This document shows, piece after piece, positions 1-7,795 of a stretch of DNA of 43,014 nucleotides. The notes beneath the pieces were generated by a model that had not been told where the DNA came from, made no database searches, and was given only the letters and a program-made list of their open reading frames with translations. The DNA lies in the NCBI RefSeq assembly GCF_900113865.1, contig NZ_FOQY01000052.1, positions 1-43,014 on the forward strand, written 5' to 3'. The stretch's first letter is position 1. Each line of letters starts with the position of its first letter. Source of the DNA: Streptosporangium canum (GTDB lineage Bacteria > Actinomycetota > Actinomycetes > Streptosporangiales > Streptosporangiaceae). Both the position numbers and the translations under genes were made by a program.

Positions 1-728
1 ATGACGATGCGGTCGATGGCGTTGCTGGTGGGCCGGTTGGAGACGGTGTAGTTGCTGGAGCCGGCGGCCACCCATTTGGCGGCCGGGTAGTCCACGGCGG
101 CGGCCAGGCGGGGGGCGTTCAGGTCGGGGGTGTGGGCGTAGGCGCCGCGGTCGGGTGTGACGGCCTGCGGTGCGACGGTCACGGTGCCGTTGGGCGCGGC
201 GGTGTTGACGCCGTGGGCGAGCAGGTCGTAGACGGTGTCGGCATACAGCCGGGCGACCTCGGGGGAGGTGGCGTTGCCGTATCGGGCCACGGCGGTGTAC
301 CACTTGCCGGGGTCCTTGCGGGCGGTGGCGTCCAGTCCGAGCCGGTCGGCGTGGGCGCGTAGGAGGGCGGCGCCGCCGGCGATGTTGGCCGCGTCGTCGG
401 TCTTGAGTGTCTCCACCGGTGCGGCGGTCAGTTCGGCGGCCTGTTCCAGGGTGTGGGTGGTGGGGTTGCTGACCAGGTGCATCACCCCGTAGCCGCCGCT
501 GGCGCTGGGGGCGCCGTGGTGGTTGTCGAGGTGGGTCTCGGCGTAGGCGAGGGCGACGAGCAGGTCGCGGGGGACCTCGTAGGTCGCGGCCGAGCCGGCG
601 AAGGCGTCGGCCATGGGGTCGGCCGGAGCGGCGCTCGCCGGCGGGCTGAACACGCTCAGCACGGCCACCAGCAGGCCGGCCGACGTCACCGCCACGCGCC
701 GCGACCGGCGTACCTGGACAGAAACCAT
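1..728 (-). CDS. Secreted N-acetylmuramoyl-L-alanine amidase, lysozyme-like + Amidase_2 (3' part off window)
   Basis: Partial gene of 242 visible codons that runs off the left edge. The N-terminus has basic residues, a hydrophobic core and an Ala-x-Ala cleavage site (about residues 1-34), so the protein is exported. Residues about 38-165 resemble a lysozyme/transglycosylase-like domain (AYAETHLDNHHG followed by SGGYGVMHL, with the Glu in the usual catalytic position). A linker follows, and the last visible residues (SNRPTSNAIDRIVI) look like the opening strand of an Amidase_2/PGRP zinc amidase domain. That family cleaves the bond between muramic acid and the stem peptide. The start at 728 is preceded by a strong ribosome site (GGAGGAGG). 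Known of family: peptidoglycan hydrolase acting outside the membrane. The catalytic zinc residues lie outside the window, so activity cannot be checked. Confidence 0.75.
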   Translation of the reverse strand, partial: MVSVQVRRSRRVAVTSAGLLVAVLSVFSPPASAAPADPMADAFAGSAATYEVPRDLLVALAYAETHLDNHHGAPSASGGYGVMHLVSNPTTHTLEQAAELTAAPVETLKTDDAANIAGGAALLRAHADRLGLDATARKDPGKWYTAVARYGNATSPEVARLYADTVYDLLAHGVNTAAPNGTVTVAPQAVTPDRGAYAHTPDLNAPRLAAAVDYPAAKWVAAGSSNYTVSNRPTSNAIDRIV

Positions 729-783
729 GAATCCTCCTCCAGGGGGGAAGCTTTCCGGAAATCGGAAAGCCCGGAGGTTTGAC

Positions 784-813
784 ACGGTAAGGAATGATAT
801 CTGCCGCTGTAAA
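784..813 (-). promoter_or_regulatory. Putative promoter of the amidase gene
   Basis: On the minus strand TTTACA (808-813) and TACCGT (784-789) are separated by 18 bases, fitting an actinomycete housekeeping sigma promoter upstream of the amidase start at 728. The leader then carries a perfect 8-bp inverted repeat with a 5-base loop (750-770) just before the ribosome site. The remaining stretch up to 1297 holds no convincing gene. It contains only a short ORF (840-1001) and imperfect GC-rich direct repeats at about 1180-1250. Confidence 0.35.
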
Positions 814-1297
814 GACATTTGACAAAAAGAGGAGGGCTGATGAAGATTTTCTCCCTCGACCGCCGGAAGCGGTCCGGGAAGGAGAGAGTGCAGGTGGGGA
901 GCATCGGTTCAGTTGGCGCGTTCCACCGGGATCGACGCCTTTTCCGGTCTGGTTCCGGCGTATGTTCGCGAGCCGCCGACCGGCACTTCCGGCCATTGTG
1001 AAATTGCGATGCGTGACTCCGGCTGACGGTGTCGCACGCATCGATCATGGTCTGCCGGTGCCGCGCGGATCGGTCGCCGGGGCCGCGGTCCACGTGGCGG
1101 CCATCCCGGTCCGCCGTCCGCGGGAGGCCGCCGGACGCCTGCGCGGCCCTTCCCCGGCGGCGGGGGTGAGCGGCCCGGGGGTGGGCGACCCCGGGTGGGC
1201 CGTCCCGGATGGCTGGTTTCGGGCGGGCCGTCCTGAATGACTCGTTCCAAAGGGGGACTTTCCGCGTGGACGCCCGTCTCGCGGGTAGCCGGAGGTC

Positions 1298-2254
1298 ATG
1301 GCGACCTATGGCTTTCACTCATCACATGAGCAGATCCACCCGGCCGAGCTGCTGAAAGCGGTGACGCGGGCGGAACAGGCGGGCTTCGCGGCGGCGATGT
1401 CGTCGGACCACTTCTCCCCGTGGAGCGAGCGGCAGGGGCACTCCGGCTTCGCCTGGTCCTGGCTGGGTGCCGCCCTCCAGGCCACGGAGTTGCCGTTCGG
1501 CGTGGTCAACGCGCCGGGCCAGCGCTACCACCCCGCGATCATCGCCCAGGCGATCGGCACGCTGGGGGCGATGTTCCCCGGCCGGTTCTGGGCCGCCCTG
1601 GGCAGCGGGGAGGCGAGCAACGAGCACATCACCGGTGACCGCTGGCCGCGCAAGGACGTCCGTACGGCGCGCCTGCGGGAGTGCGTCGACGTCATCCGGG
1701 CGCTGCTGGCCGGGGAGGAGGTCAGCCACGACGGTCTGGTGACCGTGGACCGTGCCCGCCTGTGGACCCGGCCGGACGTCCCGCCCAAGCTGGTCGGAGC
1801 CGCGGTGAGCGCCCAGACCGCCGGCTGGTGCGCGGAGTGGGCCGACGGGCTGATCACCGTCAACCGCCCGATCGAGACGCTGCGCGAGGTCGTGGAGGCA
1901 TACCGGGGCGCGGGCGGCCGGGGAAAGATCGCCCTCCAGGTCCACCTGAGCTGGGCCGAGAGCGAGCAGGAGGCCCTGGCGATCGCCCACGACCAGTGGC
2001 GGAGCAACGTCTTCGGGCCGCCGGTGAGCTGGGATCTCGACACCGCCGAACTCTTCGACGCCGTCTCCGCGGACGTGCCCCCGTCGCGGGTGACCGAGTC
2101 GGTCAACGTCTCCGCCGACCTGGGCCGGCACGCCGCCTGGATCAACGACTACGCGGAGCTGGGTTTCGACGAGATCTACCTGCACCACGTCGGCCAGGAG
2201 CAGAGCGCCTACATCGACGCCTTCGGCGCCAAGGTCCTCCCGCAACTCCGCTGA
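1298..2254 (+). CDS. LLM-class luciferase-like oxidoreductase, probable non-F420 flavin type (TIGR03885-like)
   Basis: 318 residues, full length for a bacterial luciferase-like TIM barrel. The N-terminus GFHSSHEQIHPAELL, the segment MSSDHFSPWSERQGHSGF and the motif FWAALGSGEASNEHITG are characteristic of the group of probable flavin-dependent oxidoreductases that derive from F420-dependent ancestors. The substrate is unknown. The ribosome site GGAGG lies only two bases before the ATG, which is unusually close, but no better in-frame start is visible. The gene is convergent with the TetR gene and a hairpin separates them. An F420-dependent enzyme is the alternative, because the two groups cannot be separated by eye. 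Cytosolic. Confidence 0.75.
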   Translation: MATYGFHSSHEQIHPAELLKAVTRAEQAGFAAAMSSDHFSPWSERQGHSGFAWSWLGAALQATELPFGVVNAPGQRYHPAIIAQAIGTLGAMFPGRFWAALGSGEASNEHITGDRWPRKDVRTARLRECVDVIRALLAGEEVSHDGLVTVDRARLWTRPDVPPKLVGAAVSAQTAGWCAEWADGLITVNRPIETLREVVEAYRGAGGRGKIALQVHLSWAESEQEALAIAHDQWRSNVFGPPVSWDLDTAELFDAVSADVPPSRVTESVNVSADLGRHAAWINDYAELGFDEIYLHHVGQEQSAYIDAFGAKVLPQLR

Positions 2255-2312
2255 CGCCTCTCCGGCGGCGTGAGCGGAAGCCGGATCGCCGTCGCCCGCT
2301 GCCGGTCGACGC

Positions 2313-2334
2313 CACGGCCACACTGCGGGCCGTG
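2313..2334. terminator. Hairpin between convergent genes
   Basis: CACGGCC (2313-2319) and GGCCGTG (2328-2334) form a 7-bp stem with an 8-base loop between the ends of the oxidoreductase and TetR genes. It has no U-tract. It may act in both directions, as GC-rich actinomycete terminators often do. Confidence 0.35.
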
Positions 2335-2343
2335 CGGCCGTCG

Positions 2344-3006
2344 TCAACCGCGTGAGGGCGCCGTCCGCTCCTCCGCGAGAGGACTCGCCTGCCGGCCGTA
2401 CGGATCGCCGGGGGTGAGCAGGCGGCCGATGGCCCAGCGGGCGCGGGAGGGGACCGACGGGTCCCGGTGGAGCCGGGTGGCCTGGTCGGCGGCCAGGGCG
2501 ACGCCGTTCAGCTCGAAGGCGAGCTGGTCGACGTCGGTCTCCGCGGGAAGCTCTCCGGCCTCGACGGCGGCGCGTATCTCACTTGTGACATAGGCGGACC
2601 AGTCGGAGAACGCCGCGAGCACGGCGTCGCGGACCAGGCCCGGACGCCCGTCGAACTCGGTGGCGACCGAGGTCAGGAAGCACCCTCCCGGCGCCTCGCC
2701 GTCCTGCATGTAGCCGACCCACTCCTCGAACACGCGCGCCAGCCGTTCGGCTCCCGGCCTGGCGCCCACGACCCTGGCCGGCACCCGCAGGCGGAACGCC
2801 TGGACCGCGGCGTCGAGCGTGGCGAGCTGGAGTGCCTCCTTCGTGCCGAAGTGGCCGATCACCCCGGCCTTGCTCATCCCCAGGCCGGTCGCCAGGCGGC
2901 CGATCGTGAGCCCTTCGAGCCCGTCGGTCGAGGCCAGCGCGAGAGCGCACTCGATGATCCTGGTCCGGGTGGTGGCCGTTTCGGCGGCTGACTTGCGCGG
3001 GCTCAT
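2344..3006 (-). CDS. TetR/AcrR family transcriptional regulator
   Basis: 220 residues. The N-terminal helix-turn-helix (about residues 12-58, RTRIIECALALASTDG then LATGLGMSKAGVIGHFGTKE) is a classic TetR DNA-binding domain. The C-terminal region with GGCFLTSVATEFDGRPG resembles the TetR_C ligand/dimer domain found in regulators of efflux and lactonase genes. It is divergent from the metallo-beta-lactamase-fold gene, with 67 bases between the starts, so it probably represses that gene and itself. A TAAACT element seven bases before the ATG suggests the mRNA may be leaderless. The ligand cannot be read from the sequence. Confidence 0.85.
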   Translation of the reverse strand: MSPRKSAAETATTRTRIIECALALASTDGLEGLTIGRLATGLGMSKAGVIGHFGTKEALQLATLDAAVQAFRLRVPARVVGARPGAERLARVFEEWVGYMQDGEAPGGCFLTSVATEFDGRPGLVRDAVLAAFSDWSAYVTSEIRAAVEAGELPAETDVDQLAFELNGVALAADQATRLHRDPSVPSRARWAIGRLLTPGDPYGRQASPLAEERTAPSRG

Positions 3007-3023
3007 GACACCAGTTTAACCTA

Positions 3024-3055
3024 CCGATCGTTCGCCAATTGCATCCGAACGTTCG
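3024..3055. promoter_or_regulatory. Probable TetR operator in the divergent intergenic region
   Basis: Two 11-base near-identical direct copies, CCGATCGTTCG (3024-3034) and CCGAACGTTCG (3045-3055), start 21 bp apart (two helical turns). The second contains the perfect palindrome CGAACGTTCG (3046-3055) and the first contains CGATCG. The spacing and symmetry fit two TetR dimers bound on the same DNA face, controlling both divergent genes. This is inference from sequence only. Confidence 0.5.
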
Positions 3056-3073
3056 TTAGCTAAAGGAGCTGTC

Positions 3074-3916
3074 GTGCGTATCCACCACCTCAACTGCGGA
3101 TCGATGCGCCAGATCGACCCCGTCGGCGGCAGCGCGCCGGCACCCGCGCGCGCCGTCTGTCACTGCCTGCTCGTCGAGACCGACCGCGACGGCCTCGTCC
3201 TGGTCGAGACCGGGCTGGGCACGCCCGACGTCGCGCGGCCGGAGGAGACCCTCAGCCAGGAGTTCCTCGGCCGGGCGCAGCCGGTCCTCGACGTGCGGGA
3301 GACCGCGCTGCACCAGGTGGCCGAGCTCGGCTTCCGGCCGGAGGACGTGCGGCACATCGTGCTGAGCCACCTCGACCTCGACCACGCCGGCGGCCTGCCC
3401 GACTTCCCCTGGGCCCAGGTCCACCTGCGCGAGGCCGAGCACCGCGCCGCGATGGCCGCTCCCGGCCACCATCCGGAGGACCGGGTCCGCTACCGGCCCG
3501 CCCACTGGGCGCACCGGCCGCACTGGGTGACCTACCCCGGCACCCAGGGCGACCCGTGGTTCGGTTTCGACGCGGTCCGCCCGCTCAAGGGCCTGGACGC
3601 GGAGATCCTTCTCGTGCCGCTCGGCGGCCACACCCTCGGCCACAGCGCGATAGCCGTACCCGACGGCGACCGCTGGCTGCTGCACTGCGGCGACGCCTAC
3701 TACTTCCACGGCGAGATCGACCCCGACCGCCCGTACGGCCATCCGGGCATGGACATCCTGCAGCAGATCACCGAGGTCGACCGGCCGCTACGGCTGGGCA
3801 ACCACGCCCGGCTGCGTGAGCTGGTCCGCCTGCACGGCGACGAGGTGAGCGTCTTCAGCGCCCACGACCCGTGGGAGCTCCAGCGCCACCTGTCGCCGCG
3901 TACCCGACCCGCCTGA
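3074..3916 (+). CDS. MBL-fold metallo-hydrolase, AHL-lactonase-like
   Basis: 280 residues. It carries the metallo-beta-lactamase signature SHLDLDH (HxHxDH) near residue 97 and further metal-ligand candidates HTLGHSA, LHCGDAYYFHG and FSAHD, so a two-zinc hydrolase is expected. The overall layout matches the N-acyl-homoserine-lactonase-like branch (AttM/AiiA type), but the substrate is not certain; other lactones or esters are possible. The GTG start at 3074 has a good ribosome site (AAAGGAG). It is divergent from a TetR regulator across a putative operator, so it is probably inducible. No signal peptide, so cytosolic. Confidence 0.8.
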   Translation: MRIHHLNCGSMRQIDPVGGSAPAPARAVCHCLLVETDRDGLVLVETGLGTPDVARPEETLSQEFLGRAQPVLDVRETALHQVAELGFRPEDVRHIVLSHLDLDHAGGLPDFPWAQVHLREAEHRAAMAAPGHHPEDRVRYRPAHWAHRPHWVTYPGTQGDPWFGFDAVRPLKGLDAEILLVPLGGHTLGHSAIAVPDGDRWLLHCGDAYYFHGEIDPDRPYGHPGMDILQQITEVDRPLRLGNHARLRELVRLHGDEVSVFSAHDPWELQRHLSPRTRPA

Positions 3917-3932
3917 CCCGCGTGGGCGGGTC
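3915..3932. terminator. Hairpin at the 3' end of the MBL gene
   Basis: GACCCGC (3915-3921), loop GTGG, GCGGGTC (3926-3932): a 7-bp stem overlapping the stop codon of the hydrolase gene, in a 112-base gap before the convergent dioxygenase gene. No U-tract. Confidence 0.3.
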
Positions 3933-4028
3933 GTCCACCGCCGGGTCGGGGCGGGTGTCCATGGCCGGCAGGTCCGGTGAGGTCGCCGCCGCCGCGGTCC
4001 TCGCGGTCCACGGCGGCGGGTGGGTGCG

Positions 4029-4865
4029 TCAGACGCGCTGCCAGAGAGCCGGGACGTTCGGGGGCTCCCATCCGGCGTAGGCGGTGTGCGCCTGCAGGCA
4101 CCGGTAGTTCAGGTTGGCGTAGGTGACCTGGTCACCGGCCCGGTAGCTCGTGCCGGCCCGCCAGGTGCCGGTCGGGGGCGGGGTGGTCGTGGTCGGCGTC
4201 GGGCTGGGGGACGGCGTGCCGACGATGTTGAGCACGAAGTCGAAGCTCGCCTCCCTTCCCGAGCCGACCGTGCGCACGTTCATGAGCAGCGACGGGTGGA
4301 AGATGGTGTCGGTGTTGTTGCGCGGCTCGTTCGGAAAGTAGAGCTGGGTGGTGAGGACCGGCCGGTTCGGGGCCTGGACCTTGACGTGGATGTGCCGGGT
4401 GCGGCCCGGGTACAGGCCCGGCACGATCGTAGTCAGCTTGAACGCGCCCTGGGCGTCGCTGAACTGGTGCCCGCGGAAGGTGTATCCGGTGTTGTCGTAG
4501 GCGCCGTTGGTGTCCGCCTGCCAGAAGTCCAGCAGCGCGTTGGCGATCGGCTGGCACGACCGGCCGAACACGTAGCCGCTGACGGTCAGCGGGACGCCGG
4601 GGCCGGTCAGCGTGCTGCGCAGGGGCGAGTTGGGCTTGAAGTAGGGGCCCTCGGTCTGGGCGATCGTCGGGTCGTCGCCGTCGTCGCAGAACGGCGTGGG
4701 GTCGAGCAGCCGGCCCGTCCCCTGCGCGTTGCGGGCCAGCGCGGGGGCCCCGAACAGCAGCGGGGCCGCCGGGGCTATCAGGGCGGCCTTCAGCAGGGTC
4801 TTGCGGCTGATGCCCCTGGATTCCTTGCCTTCGATGTTGTCGTCGCGGGTGTTCTCGGCGTCCAC
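4029..4865 (-). CDS. Secreted intradiol ring-cleavage dioxygenase with C-terminal carbohydrate/lignin-binding module
   Basis: 278 residues. The N-terminal signal has a Tat-like SRKTLLK (Arg-Lys variant) and ends at APALA. Residues about 55-205 are an intradiol dioxygenase core: QTEGPYFKPNSPLR, FWQADTNGAYDN, then LYPGRTRHIHVKV. The last supplies a Tyr and HxH, and with the earlier Tyr these are the expected non-haem Fe(III) ligands. A Ser/Pro/Thr linker (SPSPTPTTTTPPP) leads to a roughly 45-residue CBM5/12-type module (GTSYRAGDQVTYANLNYRC). The family cleaves catechol-type rings between the two hydroxyls. A secreted Streptomyces enzyme of this design (SACTE_2871) is known to bind lignin-like polymers. 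The GTG at 4865 is chosen because AAGGAGG lies just upstream and it places the export signal at the N-terminus. It is convergent with the MBL gene. Confidence 0.85.
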   Translation of the reverse strand: MDAENTRDDNIEGKESRGISRKTLLKAALIAPAAPLLFGAPALARNAQGTGRLLDPTPFCDDGDDPTIAQTEGPYFKPNSPLRSTLTGPGVPLTVSGYVFGRSCQPIANALLDFWQADTNGAYDNTGYTFRGHQFSDAQGAFKLTTIVPGLYPGRTRHIHVKVQAPNRPVLTTQLYFPNEPRNNTDTIFHPSLLMNVRTVGSGREASFDFVLNIVGTPSPSPTPTTTTPPPTGTWRAGTSYRAGDQVTYANLNYRCLQAHTAYAGWEPPNVPALWQRV

Positions 4866-5259
4866 AATGGCCTCCTTGGCCTCCGGGGGGACGTGCCTGG
4901 ATACAACCTGTCGAACGCGTGCGCCGTCGGTGCGGCCGGTCGGAACCGGCGCCGTGCGACACCGCCGCGGGGAACTGGCCGGAACCCGGCAGCCTGGACT
5001 GAAACAAAGCTGACATCGGACAAGAGGGGCCGAATACCCTTCAAGTTTCCATAACTTCGCGATATGGGACTTTGGCTGGTAACGGTGCAGGTGGAAGCCT
5101 CCTGGAGAGGGTTCCCGGCGCGTCATACCGAATGTCCATGCCATGAATGGAATGACGTGACCAGCCGCGATGCCACAGAGGGGGCGGAGATGTTCGTGTC
5201 CGTCGCGGAGCGGGTACGGCGCAGCCCGGACGACACCGAGCACTGCCGGAGGATCACCG
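4866..5259. other. Divergent intergenic region, dioxygenase / amidohydrolase
   Basis: 394 bases between two divergent starts. A candidate plus-strand promoter, TTCAAG then 17 bases then TATGGG (about 5040-5068), is weak. No convincing gene, repeat or riboswitch was seen. Confidence 0.3.
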
Positions 5260-6471
5260 ATGTCCACTGAGTCGTTCGACCCCCGGGAGCGGGCGGAATC
5301 CCCGAAGCGGGCCGATCCCTCAGGACGGGCCGGAGCCCTGGAGCGGGCGATCGAGGCGATCCCGCTGGTGGACCACCACGTTCACGGCGCCCTGGCCGCG
5401 GACGTGTCGCGGCGCGAGTTCGAGGAGCTGATCACCGAGTCCGACCGGCCGGTGCCCGCCTGGATGACCCAGTTCGACTCCCAGATCGGGTTCGCCATCC
5501 TGCGGCACTGCGCACCCGCGCTCGGCCTCGACCCGCATCCGGACCCCGAGACCTATCTCGCCCGCCGTACCGAGCTCGGCACCGAGGAGGTCAACAGGCG
5601 CCTGCTCGCCGCCAGTGGGATCGGCCACTTCCTGGTGGAGACGGGCTACCGGGGGGACGAGATCCTCGGCCCGGCGCGGATGGCCGCCGTCACCGGCAGG
5701 CCCGCCGACGAGGTCGTCCGGCTGGAGGCGGTCGCCGAGCGGGTCGCCGCCGGGGGGACCGGCGCGGCCGGATTCGCCGCCGCCTTCGAGGAGGCCCTCT
5801 GGGAGCACAGCCGTACGGCGCGCGGGCTGAAGACGATCGTCGCCTACCGCCACGGGCTCGACTTCGACCCCGGCCCGCCCACCCCGGACGAGGTGACGGC
5901 GGCGGCCGGCCGCTGGCTGCGGACCGCCGAGCGGAGCGGGAGGACCCGGGTCGACGACCCGGTGCTGCTGCGCCACCTCATCTGGAAGGGCGTCGAGCGG
6001 GGCCTGCCGCTGCAGTTCCACATCGGGTACGGAGACCCCGACCTCGACCTGCGCCGCTCCGATCCGCTGCTGATGCGGGGGTTCATCGAGCTCGCCGAGC
6101 GCCGGGCCGTCCCGCTGCTCCTGCTGCACTGCTACCCGTTCCACCGCAACGCCGGATTCCTCGCCCACGTCTATCCGAACGTCTATTTCGACGTCGGGCT
6201 GGGGGTGAACTACACCGGGGCGCGCAGCGTGGCCGTCGTGGCCGAGAGCCTGGAGCCGGCGCCGTTCGCCAAGATCCTCTTCTCCTCGGACGCCTGGGGC
6301 CCAGCGGAGCTGCACCACCTGGGCGCCCTGCTCTGGCGGCGGGCGATGACCCGGGTCCTGTCGGGCTTCGTCGCGGACGGGGAGTGGAGCGAGTCCCAGG
6401 CGGTGCGGGTCGCCACGATGATCGGCGCGGAGAACGCCCGCCGCGTCTACGGCCTCGGGGAGGACGCGTGA
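5260..6471 (+). CDS. Amidohydrolase-2 family protein, nodulin/FluG N-domain type
   Basis: 403 residues. It shows a TIM-barrel amidohydrolase pattern: VDHHVHGAL (HxH metal pair, near residue 37), the catalytic-strand segments LQFHIGYGD and LLLLHCYPFHRNAG, and ILFSSDAWGP carrying the distal Asp. These match the stand-alone version of the amidohydrolase domain that is fused to glutamine synthetase-like domains in FluG and nodulin proteins. Hydrolysis of a C-N bond, perhaps of a gamma-glutamyl compound, is inferred; the substrate is unknown. The ATG at 5260 has GGAGG upstream and replaces a longer reading frame that lacks a ribosome site. The gene faces the end of the polyol/FAD operon across 70 bases, so a functional link to it is possible but unproven. 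Confidence 0.75.
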   Translation: MSTESFDPRERAESPKRADPSGRAGALERAIEAIPLVDHHVHGALAADVSRREFEELITESDRPVPAWMTQFDSQIGFAILRHCAPALGLDPHPDPETYLARRTELGTEEVNRRLLAASGIGHFLVETGYRGDEILGPARMAAVTGRPADEVVRLEAVAERVAAGGTGAAGFAAAFEEALWEHSRTARGLKTIVAYRHGLDFDPGPPTPDEVTAAAGRWLRTAERSGRTRVDDPVLLRHLIWKGVERGLPLQFHIGYGDPDLDLRRSDPLLMRGFIELAERRAVPLLLLHCYPFHRNAGFLAHVYPNVYFDVGLGVNYTGARSVAVVAESLEPAPFAKILFSSDAWGPAELHHLGALLWRRAMTRVLSGFVADGEWSESQAVRVATMIGAENARRVYGLGEDA

Positions 6472-6541
6472 CCGGCCTCCACGCCCGCGACGATCGCCGC
6501 GCGCCTGATCGGCGCCCCCCGGCCGCCGAGCCCCGGCGTCG

Positions 6542-7795
6542 TCACCGCGTCCCGATGTGCACGGTGCCGCCCTTGGGGTCGACCGCGGAGAGGATGCCCG
6601 TCGGGACGCGGAACACCCGGCCGGGAGCCGCCGGCCACCACAGGCGCCTGCGGGCGACGACCTTCCCGCCCTGCCGCAGGACGACCTGCGGGAACGGGAT
6701 GTAACGATCGCTCCACAGCAGCAGGCGGCGCCGGGACGGGACGGGGTCGCCGGGACGCAGGATCTCCGGCGACACCCACCGGAAGGGCGCGTCGGCGACG
6801 AGACGCACCTGCCCGGCCGGCACGCTCTCGCCGTTCAGCCACGCGATGACGGAACGGGCCACGTGGGCGCCGTCGATCGCCGCGATGTCGGCGGTGTCGA
6901 CCGGGTGCAGCATGTTGCCCACGGCGAACACGCCGGGCCGGTCCGTACGGAGCGCGCTGTCGACCAGCGGGCCCTTCGTGCCGGGGTCCAGGGTGATCCC
7001 CGCGGCACGCGCGAGCTCGTGGTCGGGGATCCAGTCGCCGGTGAGGATGAGGGTGTCGCACTCGACGACCCGTCGCTCACCGGTGTCGATGTTCTCGACC
7101 TCGACCGCTTCGAGCTCCGGCCGGCCGATGATCCGCCTCACGCGGGTGCGGGTGGCGACCCTGGTCCGGAAGAGGATCCTGCCGGGGACGCTGAAGAGGG
7201 CGTAGGAGTCCGGCCGGGGATACTCGGTGGTCATCAGGACGGTCCTGCAACCGGCCTCGCGCAGGGTCAGCGCGGCCGACCAGCTGACCAGCTCCGCGCC
7301 GACGATGACGGCCCTCCTGCCGACCTTCCCGTGCCGCAGGTGGACGAGGTTCTGCAGGTGCCCGGTGGTGTAGACGCCGCGGGCGCGGTCGCCGGGGATG
7401 AGGCGGGCGGGGCGTGGGCGCTCACGGGCGCCGGTGGCCAGGACGACGGCCCGCGCCTCGACCCGGATGCGGCCCTCCGGGGTGGTGGCCTCGATCGCGC
7501 GATCACCGGCCCAGCCCGTCACGGTGGCGTTCGTACGGATCGTCGCACCGGCGGCCTCGGCCTGCTCGACGAGCCTCCGGGCGTAGGCGGGCCCGCTCAT
7601 GAAGCGCCGCATGTCCCTGATCCCGTAGCCGGGATGGTCGCTGTGCCGGGGGATGCCCCCGGCGGTGCTCTCCCGGTCGAGGACGAGGACGCCGCCGCCG
7701 AGCTTCGGCGCGAGCGCACGGGCGGCGCTCAGCCCGGACGGCCCCGCGCCGACGATGACGACGTCCGGGGTGAGGGTGGTGATGTCGGTTGTCAT
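6542..7795 (-). CDS. NAD(P)/FAD-dependent oxidoreductase (GlpB-position partner)
   Basis: 417 residues. An N-terminal FAD dinucleotide fold (VVIVGAGPSGLSAARAL, near residue 14) is followed by an ATGARERP segment and a second NAD-type fold (AVIVGAELVSWSAAL) with a degenerate glycine motif. A C-terminal VFAVGNMLHPVDTADIAAIDG closes the FAD site. This protein type usually sits beside a GlpA-like FAD protein with a BFD [2Fe-2S] tail and is thought to form a dehydrogenase complex with it. Its ATG overlaps the stop of the upstream gene (ATGA), implying translational coupling and a shared complex. It is the last gene of the DeoR-permease-kinase operon. The electron acceptor is unknown. Cytosolic or membrane-associated. 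Confidence 0.8.
   Translation of the reverse strand: MTTDITTLTPDVVIVGAGPSGLSAARALAPKLGGGVLVLDRESTAGGIPRHSDHPGYGIRDMRRFMSGPAYARRLVEQAEAAGATIRTNATVTGWAGDRAIEATTPEGRIRVEARAVVLATGARERPRPARLIPGDRARGVYTTGHLQNLVHLRHGKVGRRAVIVGAELVSWSAALTLREAGCRTVLMTTEYPRPDSYALFSVPGRILFRTRVATRTRVRRIIGRPELEAVEVENIDTGERRVVECDTLILTGDWIPDHELARAAGITLDPGTKGPLVDSALRTDRPGVFAVGNMLHPVDTADIAAIDGAHVARSVIAWLNGESVPAGQVRLVADAPFRWVSPEILRPGDPVPSRRRLLLWSDRYIPFPQVVLRQGGKVVARRRLWWPAAPGRVFRVPTGILSAVDPKGGTVHIGTR

Noticed and set aside
840..1001. 54-codon ORF with an AGGAGG-like site upstream
   Set aside because: Arg/Ser-rich random-looking sequence with no family, overlapping the amidase upstream region. The purine-rich site alone is weak evidence.
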